Positions 9,634-18,505 of a stretch of DNA of 27,106 bases are shown here, in pieces; the first letter of the stretch is position 1, and the number at the start of each line of letters is the position of its first letter. The stretch is from positions 23,234-50,339 of the forward strand of contig NPFB01000014.1 in assembly GCA_014084085.1 (NCBI GenBank). The letters are read 5' to 3'. Below the pieces are notes generated by a model, which searched no databases, was not told the DNA's origin, and saw only the letters and a list, made by a program, of their open reading frames with translations. This stretch comes from Hondaea fermentalgiana (taxonomy: Eukaryota > Sar > Bigyra > Thraustochytrida > Thraustochytriidae). A program made the translations under genes and the position numbers.

Positions 9634-10447
9634 GCAAGCAATCTTCGTGGGTGTCATGTTTCCCTTTTTTTTTTGTTTCCTTTGCGAATCATCTCCTCTT
9701 GCTTTCTTGATTACGTCGCTGCTGTGTCCCATCCTGTGTCGGCCTATCACCATGCCTGCGAATGGAAAAGTAGAAACAGCCTGTCGTCTCCATCTCTTGG
9801 CCTTTGGGGAGATTGTCTTGGTCGCCAAGCGTCCACAAAACTCGCCAACGTGAGGAGGAAGCGACTTGCACGTCCACGCGCGGGACACCTTGCTTTGAGA
9901 AGCCAGCGGACAATGTATTCTTTATTTTGCCAGACCACAACTGCTCTGCGCATGTCCACGGGACGTCGTCTTCATCGACTCGATTGTGGAGCGCGCGCTC
10001 GTGTTGCTCCTTGTTTTTGCAGCTGGGCATGCACTTGTAAAACCAAACCAAGGTCCCCTCATTGCTACCGGTACTGATTTTGCTGCCACTGCTGCCCTCG
10101 AGGCCGGCCTCGGGTCCCCGACGCAGTCCCAGCCAAACCCGTTGATAGATGAGAGCGCCGCGGTGGCCCTCCTCCATGCGTATCATGCTCAAGAAGACCA
10201 TCCATACGAAGATGGCGCGCCGCGCACTCACTGTCAAAACGAGACAGACGAGACGGGACGGGACGAGAGCCGCGCGCTGTCCGCCTGAGGACGGATGGCC
10301 TCTGCGCTCCCTCTCCGCGGCGTGCTCCGAATGCATGCTGGGGCGGGGCGGCGGGGCGACGCGGTTGGCCGCCCTCCGTGCGTCGCGCGCGAGCCGCGCA
10401 GGGTCCCGAGCGAGCCTCGGGTCTGGCGGCGGCGCTCGCACATTGCG

Positions 10448-10467
10448 CTCTCTCTCTCTCTCTCTCT
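10448..10467. repeat. (CT)10 dinucleotide repeat
   Basis: Ten uninterrupted CT units about 730 bp upstream of the mtHsp70 start. CT/GA repeats are common promoter elements in several eukaryotes, but a role here is inference. Confidence 0.9.
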
Positions 10468-10801
10468 GCCCATCTATCTCACCGAGGCGCGACTATTGTG
10501 CGACCTCTTCTCTTCTCTGCCTGCCAGACTGACTGCCTGCCTGGCCACACGCTCGCGCGGCCCCGCGCCAGCTGAGCTGCAGGCGCTCGCGCGAGGAAAC
10601 AAACTCCGTTCGCCCGCGACGGGCGGTCGAGCGAGCCCTGGCCGCGCCCCGCGCCCGAGAGCGGCGCCGAGCCCGCGCGAGAGAGCCCGGAGCGGCGCGC
10701 GAGGCAAGCAAGAGTCGCGGCGCCAAGCCCGATTCTGCAGTTCTGCAATTCCGAGCCCAGCCAGCCCAGCCCAGCCCGCCCGGCCGAGCCTGGCCCGGCG
10801 A

Positions 10802-10850
10802 GCGGAGCAGAGCGGAGCAGAGCGCAGCAGAGCGCAGCGGAGCGGAGCGA
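10802..10850. repeat. GC-phased pentanucleotide array (GCGGA/GCAGA/GCGCA)
   Basis: Ten consecutive 5-bp units all begin with GC, nine of them ending in A, with only the two middle bases varying. It lies about 350-395 bp upstream of the mtHsp70 start and is the clearest example of the pentamer arrays in this window. Confidence 0.9.
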
Positions 10851-10877
10851 GCCGGGCAGCGAGCGAGAGGAGCGGCG

Positions 10878-10926
10878 GCGAGGCGAGGCGAGGCGAGTTT
10901 TTGGATTTTTTTTGAATTTTTTTGAA
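10878..10926. repeat. (GCGAG)n followed by a T-rich double repeat
   Basis: Three to four GCGAG units end at 10897. After GGA, two T-run-plus-GAAT blocks follow (T8 GAA and T7 GAAT, 10906-10926). This is an abrupt AT island in GC-rich promoter DNA about 270-290 bp before the mtHsp70 ATG. Confidence 0.8.
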
Positions 10927-11021
10927 TCGTGTTTCCCTGTGAAGCAGCGGCGGGGATTGTGGACTTGGCGGGGCGGCTCGGAGGCGGCGGCGAAGTGGGC
11001 TATAGCGGCGGCGCAAGTGGG

Positions 11022-11057
11022 GAATGCGCGCGCAAGTGGAGAATGCGCGCGCAAGTG
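11022..11057. repeat. 19-bp direct repeat upstream of mtHsp70
   Basis: Two adjacent copies of GAATGCGCGCGCAAGTG (11022 and 11041), preceded by a third partial GGCGCAAGTGG. It lies 140-175 bp before the start codon, near a CTATAG palindrome at 11000. It could be a regulator site or leader sequence. Confidence 0.75.
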
Positions 11058-11196
11058 CGGCGGCGCGGCGGCGGCGCGTAGACCCCGAACGGAGCGAGCG
11101 TGCCTGCGTCGCCGAGCGAGAGGACGCGAGCGAGAGGACGCGCGCGAGCGAGCGAGACAGGACCCGCACGAGCGAGGCAGAGAGCGAGGTAGAGAG

Positions 11197-13278
11197 ATGC
11201 TGGGCAACATGCTCGCCCGGCGCGCCGCGCGCAGCGCCGGCGGCGCCCGCGGACTGCACATGGGCGCCCGATCGCTGGGCAAGCGCGACGCCGGCGCCGC
11301 GCAGACGCTGGCCATGCAGCCCGGCGCGTGGCAGATGGCCCCCCAGCGCGGGTTCGCCGGCAAGGTGACCGGCGACGTGATCGGTATCGATCTCGGTACG
11401 ACCAACTCGTGCGTCGCCACTATGGACGGCAAGAACGCCCGCGTGCTCGAGAACTCCGAGGGTGCCCGCACCACGCCCTCCATCGTGGCCATCCTTGAGG
11501 ACGGCGAGGAGCTCGTCGGCATGCCCGCCAAGCGCCAGGCCGTCACCAACCCGGAGAACACCTTTTACGCCACCAAGCGTCTCATCGGCCAGTCGTTCGA
11601 TGGCCCCGAGGTTCAGAAGGTCATCGACATGGTCCCCTACAAGATCGTCAAGGCCAAGAACGGCGACGCCTGGGTTGCCGGCAGCTCCGGCAAGGAGTAC
11701 TCTCCCTCCCAGATTGGCAGCAAGGTCCTCAACAAGATGAAGGAGACCGCCCAGGCCTTCCTCGGCAGCCCCCCCAAGCAGGCCGTCATCACCGTGCCCG
11801 CCTACTTTAACGATTCGCAGCGCCAGGCCACCAAGGACGCTGGCAAGATCGCCGGCCTCGACGTCCTGCGCATCATCAACGAGCCCACCGCCGCCGCCCT
11901 TGCCTACGGCTGCGACAAGTCCGATGACGCCCTCATCGCCGTCTACGATCTCGGTGGCGGTACCTTTGATGTCTCCATCCTCGAGATCTCCGGCGGTGTC
12001 TTTGAGGTCAAGGCCACCAACGGTGACACTGTTCTCGGTGGCGAGGACTTCGACGAGGCCCTCATGCAGCACATTAGCGACGCCTTCAAGAAGGACACCG
12101 GCATTGACCTCAGCTCCGACAGCCTCGCGACCCAGCGCCTCCGCGAGGCCGCCGAGAAGGCCAAGCGCGAGCTCGATGCCCTCAAGCAGACCGACGTCAA
12201 CCTGCCCTTTATCACGGCCGACGCCTCGGGCCCCAAGCACTTGAACGTCAAGATCACCCGTTCCCAGTTCGAGAACCTCGTCTCCAAGCTCGTCGAGCGC
12301 ACCGTCAGCCCCTGCAAGAAGGCCATGAGCGATGCCGGCGTCTCCACCAGCGAGATCGACGAGGTCATCCTTGTTGGTGGCATGACTCGCATGCCCAAGG
12401 TCCAGGACACTGTCGAGACTGTCTTCTCCAAGAAGCCCTCCAAGAACGTCAACCCCGATGAGGTCGTCGCTCTCGGCGCCGCCATCCAGGGTGGTGTCCT
12501 GCGCGGTGACGTCAAGGACATTCTCCTCCTCGATGTGACCCCGCTCTCGCTCGGTATCGAGACCCTCGGCGGCGTCTTCACCCGTCTCATCAACCGCAAC
12601 ACCACCATCCCCACCAAGAAGTCGCAGGTCTTCTCTACCGCCGCCGACAACCAGTCGCAGGTCAGCATCAAGGTCCTCCAGGGCGAGCGCGAGATGGCCG
12701 TCGACAACAAGCTCCTCGGAAACTTCGAGCTCGTCGGCATCCCCCCCGCTCCCCGCGGCATCCCCCAGATCGAGGTCACCTTCGACATCGACGCCAACGG
12801 CATCTGCAACGTCTCGGCCAAGGACAAGGCCACCGGCAAGGAGCAGCAGATCACCATCCAGAGCTCGGGCGGTCTTTCCGACGACGAGATCGAGCAGATG
12901 GTCAAGGACGCCGAGGCCAACGCCTCCGCCGATAAGGAGCGCAAGGAGACCATTGACATCACCAACGATGCCGATGCTCTCTGCTACTCGACCGAGAAGA
13001 CCCTCTCCGAGCACGGCGACAAGCTCTCCGCCGAGGACAAGCAGGCCGTCGAGACCGCCATCAAGGAGATGCGCGCCGCTCTCGAGGCTGACCCCAAGGT
13101 TCTCGATGACCTTCGCGCCAAGAAGGACACTCTTCAGCAGGCTTCCATGAAGATCGGCTCGGCCATCTACGGCCAGGGCGGCGCTGGCCAGTCCCAGGAC
13201 GCCCAGCAGGACCAGTCCAAGGAGAACGTCAAGGACGCCGAGTACGAGGAGAAGAAGGATGATGACAAGAAGAGATAA
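11197..13278 (+). CDS. Mitochondrial Hsp70 (mortalin/Ssc1 type)
   Basis: A 693-residue matrix chaperone that uses ATP to drive protein import, folding and Fe-S cluster transfer. Residues 1-53 are rich in Arg/Ala and lack acidic residues until D31, a good presequence, with a likely cut after QRGF (residues 50-53, Arg at -3). The nucleotide-binding domain starts with IDLGTTNS (64-71) and has DLGGGTFD (about 251-258) and VGGMTRMP (about 393-400). The linker DILLLDV is at 441-447, then the substrate-binding beta domain ([12 protein letters not shown]), the helical lid, and a charged tail ending in Lys/Arg. The frame is open upstream to 10912, but the ATG at 11197 gives the proper presequence. Codons are strongly biased to C/G third bases, more than in the neighbouring genes, suggesting high expression. 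HscB, its usual J-protein partner, lies tail-to-tail downstream. Confidence 0.98.
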   Translation: MLGNMLARRAARSAGGARGLHMGARSLGKRDAGAAQTLAMQPGAWQMAPQRGFAGKVTGDVIGIDLGTTNSCVATMDGKNARVLENSEGARTTPSIVAILEDGEELVGMPAKRQAVTNPENTFYATKRLIGQSFDGPEVQKVIDMVPYKIVKAKNGDAWVAGSSGKEYSPSQIGSKVLNKMKETAQAFLGSPPKQAVITVPAYFNDSQRQATKDAGKIAGLDVLRIINEPTAAALAYGCDKSDDALIAVYDLGGGTFDVSILEISGGVFEVKATNGDTVLGGEDFDEALMQHISDAFKKDTGIDLSSDSLATQRLREAAEKAKRELDALKQTDVNLPFITADASGPKHLNVKITRSQFENLVSKLVERTVSPCKKAMSDAGVSTSEIDEVILVGGMTRMPKVQDTVETVFSKKPSKNVNPDEVVALGAAIQGGVLRGDVKDILLLDVTPLSLGIETLGGVFTRLINRNTTIPTKKSQVFSTAADNQSQVSIKVLQGEREMAVDNKLLGNFELVGIPPAPRGIPQIEVTFDIDANGICNVSAKDKATGKEQQITIQSSGGLSDDEIEQMVKDAEANASADKERKETIDITNDADALCYSTEKTLSEHGDKLSAEDKQAVETAIKEMRAALEADPKVLDDLRAKKDTLQQASMKIGSAIYGQGGAGQSQDAQQDQSKENVKDAEYEEKKDDDKKR

Positions 13279-13891
13279 ATAGCAGCCTTATTTTTTTTCG
13301 AGATAGTCGAAACCCGTATCCGTCCCGATTCTATTTGCTATTGTTCTTGCCAAACTCACTTGTTTCGTACCGCTCTTTGTCGCGCGAGCCAGGCAGCATT
13401 CTTCAAATTTTGATTCACCGACTTGGCAAAGACAGACTTCGAAAAGGAAACTTTGTCAGAACGCGGCTCATACTCGGACCGTGAGCTTGAGCAACGTGCC
13501 GTGGGCGTGAGAGGAAAAAGTTATAGCTTTTCTCTTTCCAGAAACTGCATCAGCATGAGATGAGCATGTTGTCCAAATGAATGTTGCTCGTCGATCATAC
13601 TATCAGCCATTCAAACTTCAAGAGCCTGATGTGTGAGCTGTAAACAAAGATAGTCACCAAGAAAAAAAATCAATTTGTACGTCCGGAAAAGTGAAAAACT
13701 ATGTCTCTCCCAAATTCATGGCGATTTGGGAATCTCTCTTTGGCCCCATCTCTCGATGAGCATAGAGCCTGGATGAATGTTGTGCGTCAACCACGCCGTC
13801 AAAGTTTAGGAGCCTGAGTAGTAAACAAAAATTCAATTCGTAAGTCCGGAAAAGAGAAAAACTTTTGTCTCCAAGATTCATGACAATTGCC
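13279..13891. other. Convergent spacer between mtHsp70 and HscB
   Basis: It holds the 3' ends of both transcripts. A T8 run at 13291-13298 lies 12 nt after the Hsp70 stop. From about 13511 the spacer is built from diverged direct repeats described separately. No protein-coding gene is seen. Confidence 0.7.
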
Positions 13892-13911
13892 TCACATTTG
13901 AGAAACTCTCT
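13559..13911. repeat. Diverged tandem duplication covering HscB 3' end
   Basis: Copy 1 runs from about 13559 to 13740 and copy 2 from about 13755 to 13911. Both start GATGAGCAT, then share AATGAATGTTG, GAGCCTGA, GTAAACAAA, GTCCGGAAAAG and GAAAAACT, and end in a TTTG-G-AA-CTCTCTT segment. In copy 2 that last segment is the final coding part and stop of HscB; in copy 1 it is a decayed copy. An extra GGAAAAAG near 13513 hints at a third, older unit. The pairing was made by eye. Confidence 0.75.
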
Positions 13912-14704
13912 TCGCCTCCACCTCTTCCCGCAGCTTGGTCGCATATCGCAGCTCGATGGCGGCACGTGTTGCTGTTTCGAGGTCATCGCGCGCAAAGGCG
14001 TCGGAAATTTGAGCAATAAGGCGATCCTCATCATTGCGCGCGACGGTTTCGAGACGTGAGAGTTCTTCGCTTGTCTCGGCATCTGCAAGCTCCTCGCGTG
14101 TCTCCATGACGTTCATGAGGACTGCCGGGTCTACATCGGACGACCCGCCCTCGCTTAGTGCAGTGACACCGCGCTTCTCGAGCATGTAAATTGCCCGATC
14201 AATGGGGCTTTTCATCACCTTGTAGGCATCATTGACTCGCGACGAGTGCTCTGCCGAGAAGTCTTGCTCTGTCTCGTGTCTGTACCCAAAGCGGTCCGGA
14301 TGGAGTTTCTTTTGCAGCGACCAAAAGTCCCTTTCCAGCTTTTTGATGTCGACGTCAAAGGACTCCTCGAGTCCGAGAACCTCAAAGTGACTCGCCTCCT
14401 CGTCAGGGGCGAGCAGGTGCTCACACTTGTCGCAGAACAGCTCCGCAGAGCCTACCGCTGCGCTGCAGTTCCAGCACGGCTTCTTCTTCTCCTCGGCGGT
14501 CGACGCTGAAGTCGTCGCGAAGTTTGCCCGAAGCGCAGCGCCGCCATGGCCGCCCAGGGTCGCTGCTGCTGCTGCTGCCGGCGCGGAGCGCGTCGCGGCG
14601 ACGAGAGCGCCTGCGCGCGGCGCGGACCCGCCCAGCGGGCTGGGGCTCGCCACCGCCGCCGTCGCGGCGCGCCGTGCCACCGTCCAGCTTGCGCGCAACA
14701 TCAT
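13892..14704 (-). CDS. HSCB: HscB/Jac1-type mitochondrial J-protein for Fe-S transfer
   Basis: A 270-residue co-chaperone that brings the scaffold ISCU to mitochondrial Hsp70 and stimulates its ATPase so the Fe-S cluster is released. Residues 1-60 are Ala/Arg-rich, with a likely presequence cut near RANF. A zinc-type CWNC (77-80) and CDKC (91-94) pair follows, as in human HSCB and unlike yeast Jac1. The J domain starts at FEVLGLE (107-113) and has HPD at 135-137. The C-terminal helical domain (MNVMETREELADAE, with ARDDLETATRAAIELRY) is the ISCU-binding part. I chose the tandem ATGs at 14704/14701 because the frame upstream, open to 14971, would put acidic residues before the presequence. It converges with the mtHsp70 gene, its expected partner. 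Confidence 0.95.
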   Translation of the reverse strand: MMLRASWTVARRAATAAVASPSPLGGSAPRAGALVAATRSAPAAAAAATLGGHGGAALRANFATTSASTAEEKKKPCWNCSAAVGSAELFCDKCEHLLAPDEEASHFEVLGLEESFDVDIKKLERDFWSLQKKLHPDRFGYRHETEQDFSAEHSSRVNDAYKVMKSPIDRAIYMLEKRGVTALSEGGSSDVDPAVLMNVMETREELADAETSEELSRLETVARNDEDRLIAQISDAFARDDLETATRAAIELRYATKLREEVEAKRVSQM

Positions 14705-15288
14705 GAGCTTGTTGGGGTTCTGTGGTCCTCCGATTCGGAGTGTGCTCTCTGCTTCATGTTCTGAGCAGAGAGAGAGATAGCTCTGTGGACGCCGGATCAT
14801 CCAGCCAGCTGGAGAGGGCATTCCGATGCCGGCCGGCGAGTGCGTTGGGAAATCCTCGAGAAGAGCAAGGGCATACGCGAGAGCGATGCGGGTGCTTGAA
14901 CGGGCAAGTCTGACGTACACGTCTAACGCATGAGAGGGAGCCCGGCCGGTTCTCTGTACCATGCAAATCAAGAAAAAGACCTCTGCGCACCAGCGAGAGA
15001 TGCGAGAGAGAAGCTGACTGCAAGGTCGGCAAGGAAGCTTGGGTTCTCATGCTACGTGCAGCTCACTGACTCGCAAGACTGAAATGTAGACATTCATCGT
15101 TTGAGCGATAAATACACGGATCTGGAGCTCTGACGATGAAAACGAAACGCGATTGTCCCGAGAGTACAAGACGGTTGTGCTACATTTTTGAGCCGATCGC
15201 TGCTGGAAAACACGGGATGGGACGGTCGCGCAGAACTCAACTGTGAAAGAATAGAAACTGAGATTGCTTTGCAATGATTGGTGACTTC
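14705..15288. other. Spacer between HscB start and MIF gene
   Basis: No gene is seen. It should contain the HscB promoter (minus strand, from 14705 up) and the 3' UTR of the MIF gene ending at 15289. An AGAGAGAGATAG purine stretch lies at 14767-14780. No clear TATA box. Confidence 0.55.
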
Positions 15289-15651
15289 TTACGGCGCCGC
15301 AGCTGCACGATGCTCTGCAATGGTGAGCTGTCCTCTACCCCAAAAGGTGGCCTCAAAACTAACCATGTTGACAAAGATGCGGTTTTCAGGAATCTTGGTG
15401 TGCTCGTGCACGGCGGCCGAGAGAAGCTTGAGGACCTGAGAAAGCTCGCCGCCGATACCCTGGACATTGACGACGGCGCAGGGATCCATGGACTCCGCAA
15501 ACATGAGGCATTCTGAGGTGTCAACGCTGACCATGACGGCCGAGGTGGGCTTACCAAAGCCCTCGGAGGTAGCCTTGGTGACGGCCATGGCAACCTCCGT
15601 CTTGGTCGCCTTGTCCAGCTCCACGCTGCACGTCACCTTAATGTAAGGCAT
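15289..15651 (-). CDS. MIF/D-dopachrome tautomerase family protein, copy 1
   Basis: A 120-residue protein of the macrophage migration inhibitory factor family, small trimeric tautomerases. Met1 is followed by Pro2, the catalytic base once the Met is removed. Lys34 in the GKP motif matches the active-site lysine, and the FVN motif (about residues 93-95) is the family's strand near the C-terminus. Length is close to the usual 115-120. The CXXC of human MIF is not kept (PCAVV here), so a thiol-redox role is unlikely. The ATG at 15651 must be right because Pro2 follows it. In microbes the substrate is generally unknown. A relative, about 40% identical by eye, lies at 18897-19257 on the far side of the dynamin-like gene. 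Confidence 0.95.
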   Translation of the reverse strand: MPYIKVTCSVELDKATKTEVAMAVTKATSEGFGKPTSAVMVSVDTSECLMFAESMDPCAVVNVQGIGGELSQVLKLLSAAVHEHTKIPENRIFVNMVSFEATFWGRGQLTIAEHRAAAAP

Positions 15652-16216
15652 CCTTGAAGTTGCTTGCTTGCTTGCGCGAGCGTGCGTGTGCGTGTGCGCG
15701 TGTGCGTGTGCGAGGGCGAGAACTTGTGCGTGCGTGCGGAAGCGAGAGCCCAGGCGTGTGCTCGTACGAGCGTGCTAGCGTTGGCAGGAAAAAGATCGCG
15801 GTTTGGCTGACGAGAGGATAGCAGGTTTGCTCGCTCTCACACTGGCGCCGCTTTCTTTTGGAGTCTTGTTTCGGGAACACGGACGCTTCACCCGAGCTTG
15901 AGGAGAACTTTGAAGAGTCAACTCGCGCGTGCACAGGCTAAACTTGCAGAGCTTTGAAAGCACGTCTCACTCTCTGCGCGGGATCTAATTCAATCATGGC
16001 GTCAGTAACGAGGGGAGGCGACATCGTTGAGAAATGAAGAATAGAGGACGAGAAAAGGGGCACGGAAACGATCGGTGAAGGAGAACAAATTGACTTTTTC
16101 GGTTTTGATACGTGAATTTCTTGAGTTGAAATGTGTGGACTTTTGCGCGAAGCAAACATGTTGATGAGTCGATAGAGCCCTAGCTAGATGAAGGAATTTA
16201 CATGTGTTCGTGCGGT
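15652..16216. other. MIF1 promoter / dynamin 3' spacer
   Basis: No gene is seen. It holds the MIF1 leader and promoter (minus strand) and the 3' UTR of the GTPase gene. Bases 15659-15711 are a GC-rich alternating repeat directly in the MIF1 leader. Confidence 0.55.
15659..15711. repeat. TTGC/(TGCG)n repeat in MIF1 leader
   Basis: Four TTGC-like units followed by alternating TGCG/TGTG, ending eight bases upstream of the MIF1 ATG. Alternating purine-pyrimidine GT/GC DNA can adopt Z-form. Confidence 0.8.
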
Positions 16217-18505
16217 CTACCAACTGCCATCATCCCCAAATAGGGGGGCAGTAAATTCAATACCTGCCTCTTGCAAGACAGTCTCGATGGTGCCAAAGAA
16301 GAAACTCGTATGAATAATCCCAGTCTCAAGTAATACCAATAATTCGTCGGTGACACCACCCTTAATGAGACCTTTCGCACCTTGAAAATCGTCGGGGATA
16401 TCGTCGAGGCCACGCAGCTCTTGAAGCACTTGCACGGTGCGGTAAATGGCATCGATTTGCTCCTCGATTTTCACACGCCCCACGGCGACGCCGTATTCCT
16501 CCCTGAGCTCAAGGTCGATGGTGGCGAAGAGTCTTTCAGTCAGAGTCTCGGTTGAGAACCTGCAAATGATATTCATGATCACAGACTCGTAAATATCCGC
16601 CCAAATCACGTCAGTATCAAGTTCATCGCTTCTGGTTGTGAGAGCATCCTTCAGCTGCGAAATTACACGGAGAAATGCTTCCTCGATGATTGAGTCACTC
16701 GCCGCGCGAAAACTGTCTTCCAAGGTCGTTCCGATATGCTCTCTGATGGAGGAGAAACGCCCAATTTTGAGCGGAATTCTAGATCCGTCAATGACGTCGC
16801 GCATTACAAGCGCCTTGAAGCTCTCCCATGCAGAGTACGTGAGAGCTGCGATGTGATTTTTCACTTCAGCCTCATGATTCTTGAGAAGGTATGCTCTGCG
16901 CACGAGAGGTGCGCTCCTCGGGAAATCCAATATAAACTTGAAGCAGACAGGGAGCTGCATGTCCTTGAGCAACTCTGATGTTGGCATATCCATGAATGCA
17001 TCGAGACCCTTTCTAATCTCAGACACAATCGCTTCCGGCTTGATGGCTCCAGGCGTGGTACCGAGATCCAAAAGATCATCGAAGATTTCTCGAAAAGCAA
17101 CTTTACAACGCTGAAGCTCTGCATCCACCCACTCGTCGCGCATGTACGCGCGAATCATCTCGTTCAAGGCGTGCAGAACACCAGGCATGCCATGCTTCGT
17201 CACATCATACTCCATGCCTTCCATCTTGCATGCGGCCCGCAGCGCGGTCTCTTCTCGAGTATACGAGTCTCGTAGACTATCCATGTCGATGTGTTTTCGC
17301 GTATCGCGGTTCGCCACAGGAACGACAAAGTCGATCCGAACATCATCCGGCATGACCGCTGGGTCGCGTTCAAGCCGCGCGCGGAGATCCTCTTCGCCAC
17401 CCTCCAAATCTACCCGAGTCAGTACCACAATTGATGGCTTGTTGGCTTCGTGCAGCAAAGGCCAGATGCCGTTGCTGTTGAGCGCTTCAGATTGCGCAGA
17501 GACCACAGCTAGCACCAAAACGTGCTCTTGAGCCAGCATGCGTTGTGTAATGTGCGTCGTGGCCTGCCTGGCATGATCGGGTGCGGCCACTATGCCAGGC
17601 AGATCGACAAGATCGATTGTTGGCACCGACGGAGCTCGAATCTCGATCTGAACTTCGCGGTCGATGACCACCTTACGACCTTTATCGTCGGGATGCTCGT
17701 CGCTGATGAACTCGCGAATGAGCTCCGAGACCTGCGAAGAAAATGGTTCGTCGGTTTGGTCTCCCGTCACACAGATTTGCGGCTCGGTCTCACGCGTAAT
17801 CTCGTTCGTGTTGAGGTCCTTGACACGAATCGTGACCTGGTTCTGATGCCGACTCGTGCGTAGCATGAGACGTACTGGCAGCCGCGTGCAGAATCTGCGG
17901 TCGCGTGGAAAGATGTCTCGCATGGCGATGCGCTCAAGAGTCGAGGACTTTCCTTGGCTCTCAGTGCCGCAGACGACGATCTGCGGAAGCTCGAGCTCGA
18001 ATCGGCCCTGGACCTGCATAGCTGCCTGGAGCAGTCTAGCATACGGTGCGTCTGGGGCACAGAGGATGCCAGCAATCCCTTTGCTATGTACGGGATCTGC
18101 TCGGGGCTCGACTTGTGCGTTGTCAAAGAACCCATCGTTGCTTTGATCGTCAAAAACTGAAAGCGCGAGACAATAGCCTGCACGAAAAGCTTCTGTCTCG
18201 ATCGTCTGGAACGCCTCACGAAGGCGCTGGCGCTGATGGTCGTCGGTCGCCTTGCTTGCTTGCTCGTCGTACGCGGCTCGGACGTCTTCGTCTGTAACAC
18301 TGGCGCTTCCGTCGATAGCAAGAACCTCGAAGGCGGTCCGGTCCACGCGCGTCCAACTGCTCTCGCTCGCGGCGTCGGCCATCTTTCCCGTCGAGGCAGG
18401 CAGATCTTCTTGTTGCCGATCGGTATTCTCTCGTGTCGAAGCCGACAGTTCTTCTGGTTGAAGAATTGGTTTTCCTGAGCAGAAATGCTTTTCCTTGTCG
18501 TGCAC
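16217..18505 (-). CDS. Dynamin-superfamily GTPase with HPD-less J-like N-terminus
   Basis: A 762-residue large GTPase, probably membrane-remodelling. G1 is GTESQGKSS (180-188), with a G2 threonine in RFCTRLP (about 208), G3 DLPG (301-304) and G4 TRVD (363-366, Arg for the usual Lys). PVANRDTR follows in the G5 place. The rest is long amphipathic helices like a dynamin stalk. No PH domain, transmembrane segment or proline-rich tail is visible, so it is closer to Mx/dynamin-like proteins than classical dynamin. Residues about 58-112 resemble a J domain (FEVLAIDGSASVTDEDVRAAY, then RLREAFQTIETEAFRAGY) but lack HPD. The start at 18505 is the first ATG; a second at 18382 (residue 42) would remove a short duplicated Glu/Ser-rich segment. 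Cell location and partner are unknown. Confidence 0.88.
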   Translation of the reverse strand: MHDKEKHFCSGKPILQPEELSASTRENTDRQQEDLPASTGKMADAASESSWTRVDRTAFEVLAIDGSASVTDEDVRAAYDEQASKATDDHQRQRLREAFQTIETEAFRAGYCLALSVFDDQSNDGFFDNAQVEPRADPVHSKGIAGILCAPDAPYARLLQAAMQVQGRFELELPQIVVCGTESQGKSSTLERIAMRDIFPRDRRFCTRLPVRLMLRTSRHQNQVTIRVKDLNTNEITRETEPQICVTGDQTDEPFSSQVSELIREFISDEHPDDKGRKVVIDREVQIEIRAPSVPTIDLVDLPGIVAAPDHARQATTHITQRMLAQEHVLVLAVVSAQSEALNSNGIWPLLHEANKPSIVVLTRVDLEGGEEDLRARLERDPAVMPDDVRIDFVVPVANRDTRKHIDMDSLRDSYTREETALRAACKMEGMEYDVTKHGMPGVLHALNEMIRAYMRDEWVDAELQRCKVAFREIFDDLLDLGTTPGAIKPEAIVSEIRKGLDAFMDMPTSELLKDMQLPVCFKFILDFPRSAPLVRRAYLLKNHEAEVKNHIAALTYSAWESFKALVMRDVIDGSRIPLKIGRFSSIREHIGTTLEDSFRAASDSIIEEAFLRVISQLKDALTTRSDELDTDVIWADIYESVIMNIICRFSTETLTERLFATIDLELREEYGVAVGRVKIEEQIDAIYRTVQVLQELRGLDDIPDDFQGAKGLIKGGVTDELLVLLETGIIHTSFFFGTIETVLQEAGIEFTAPLFGDDGSW

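Larger units (their letters stand above)
9634..11196. other. Utp25-mtHsp70 spacer and Hsp70 promoter region
   Basis: The first part is probable Utp25 3' UTR with a T10 run at 9665-9674. From about 9895 to 10288 one + frame stays open, and its ATG at 9986 gives a hydrophobic N-terminus (MERALVLLLVFAAGHA). It matches nothing I know and has opposing open frames, so I do not call it. From 10400 on, CT, GC-phased pentamer and T-rich repeats lead to the mtHsp70 start. No canonical heat-shock element of alternating GAA/TTC blocks is seen. Confidence 0.55.

Noticed and set aside
9689..10441. A 250-codon minus-strand frame between Utp25 and mtHsp70
   Set aside because: No recognisable motif; it runs through the likely Utp25 3' UTR and the GC repeat region, and opposing frames are open too.
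10731..10755. TTCTGCAGTTCTGCAATTCC as a heat-shock element before mtHsp70
   Set aside because: The TTC blocks are 8 bp apart and in the same direction; a heat-shock element needs alternating GAA and TTC every 5 bp.
11943..12965. A 340-codon minus-strand frame inside mtHsp70
   Set aside because: A second shadow of the same codon bias; Ser/Arg-rich with no recognisable motif.
10474..13014. An 846-codon open frame on the minus strand opposite mtHsp70, rich in Gly, Leu, Asp and Val
   Set aside because: This is the well-known antisense frame of hsp70 genes, once labelled NAD-specific glutamate dehydrogenase. It arises from the G/C-ending codons of the sense gene and has no glutamate dehydrogenase motifs.
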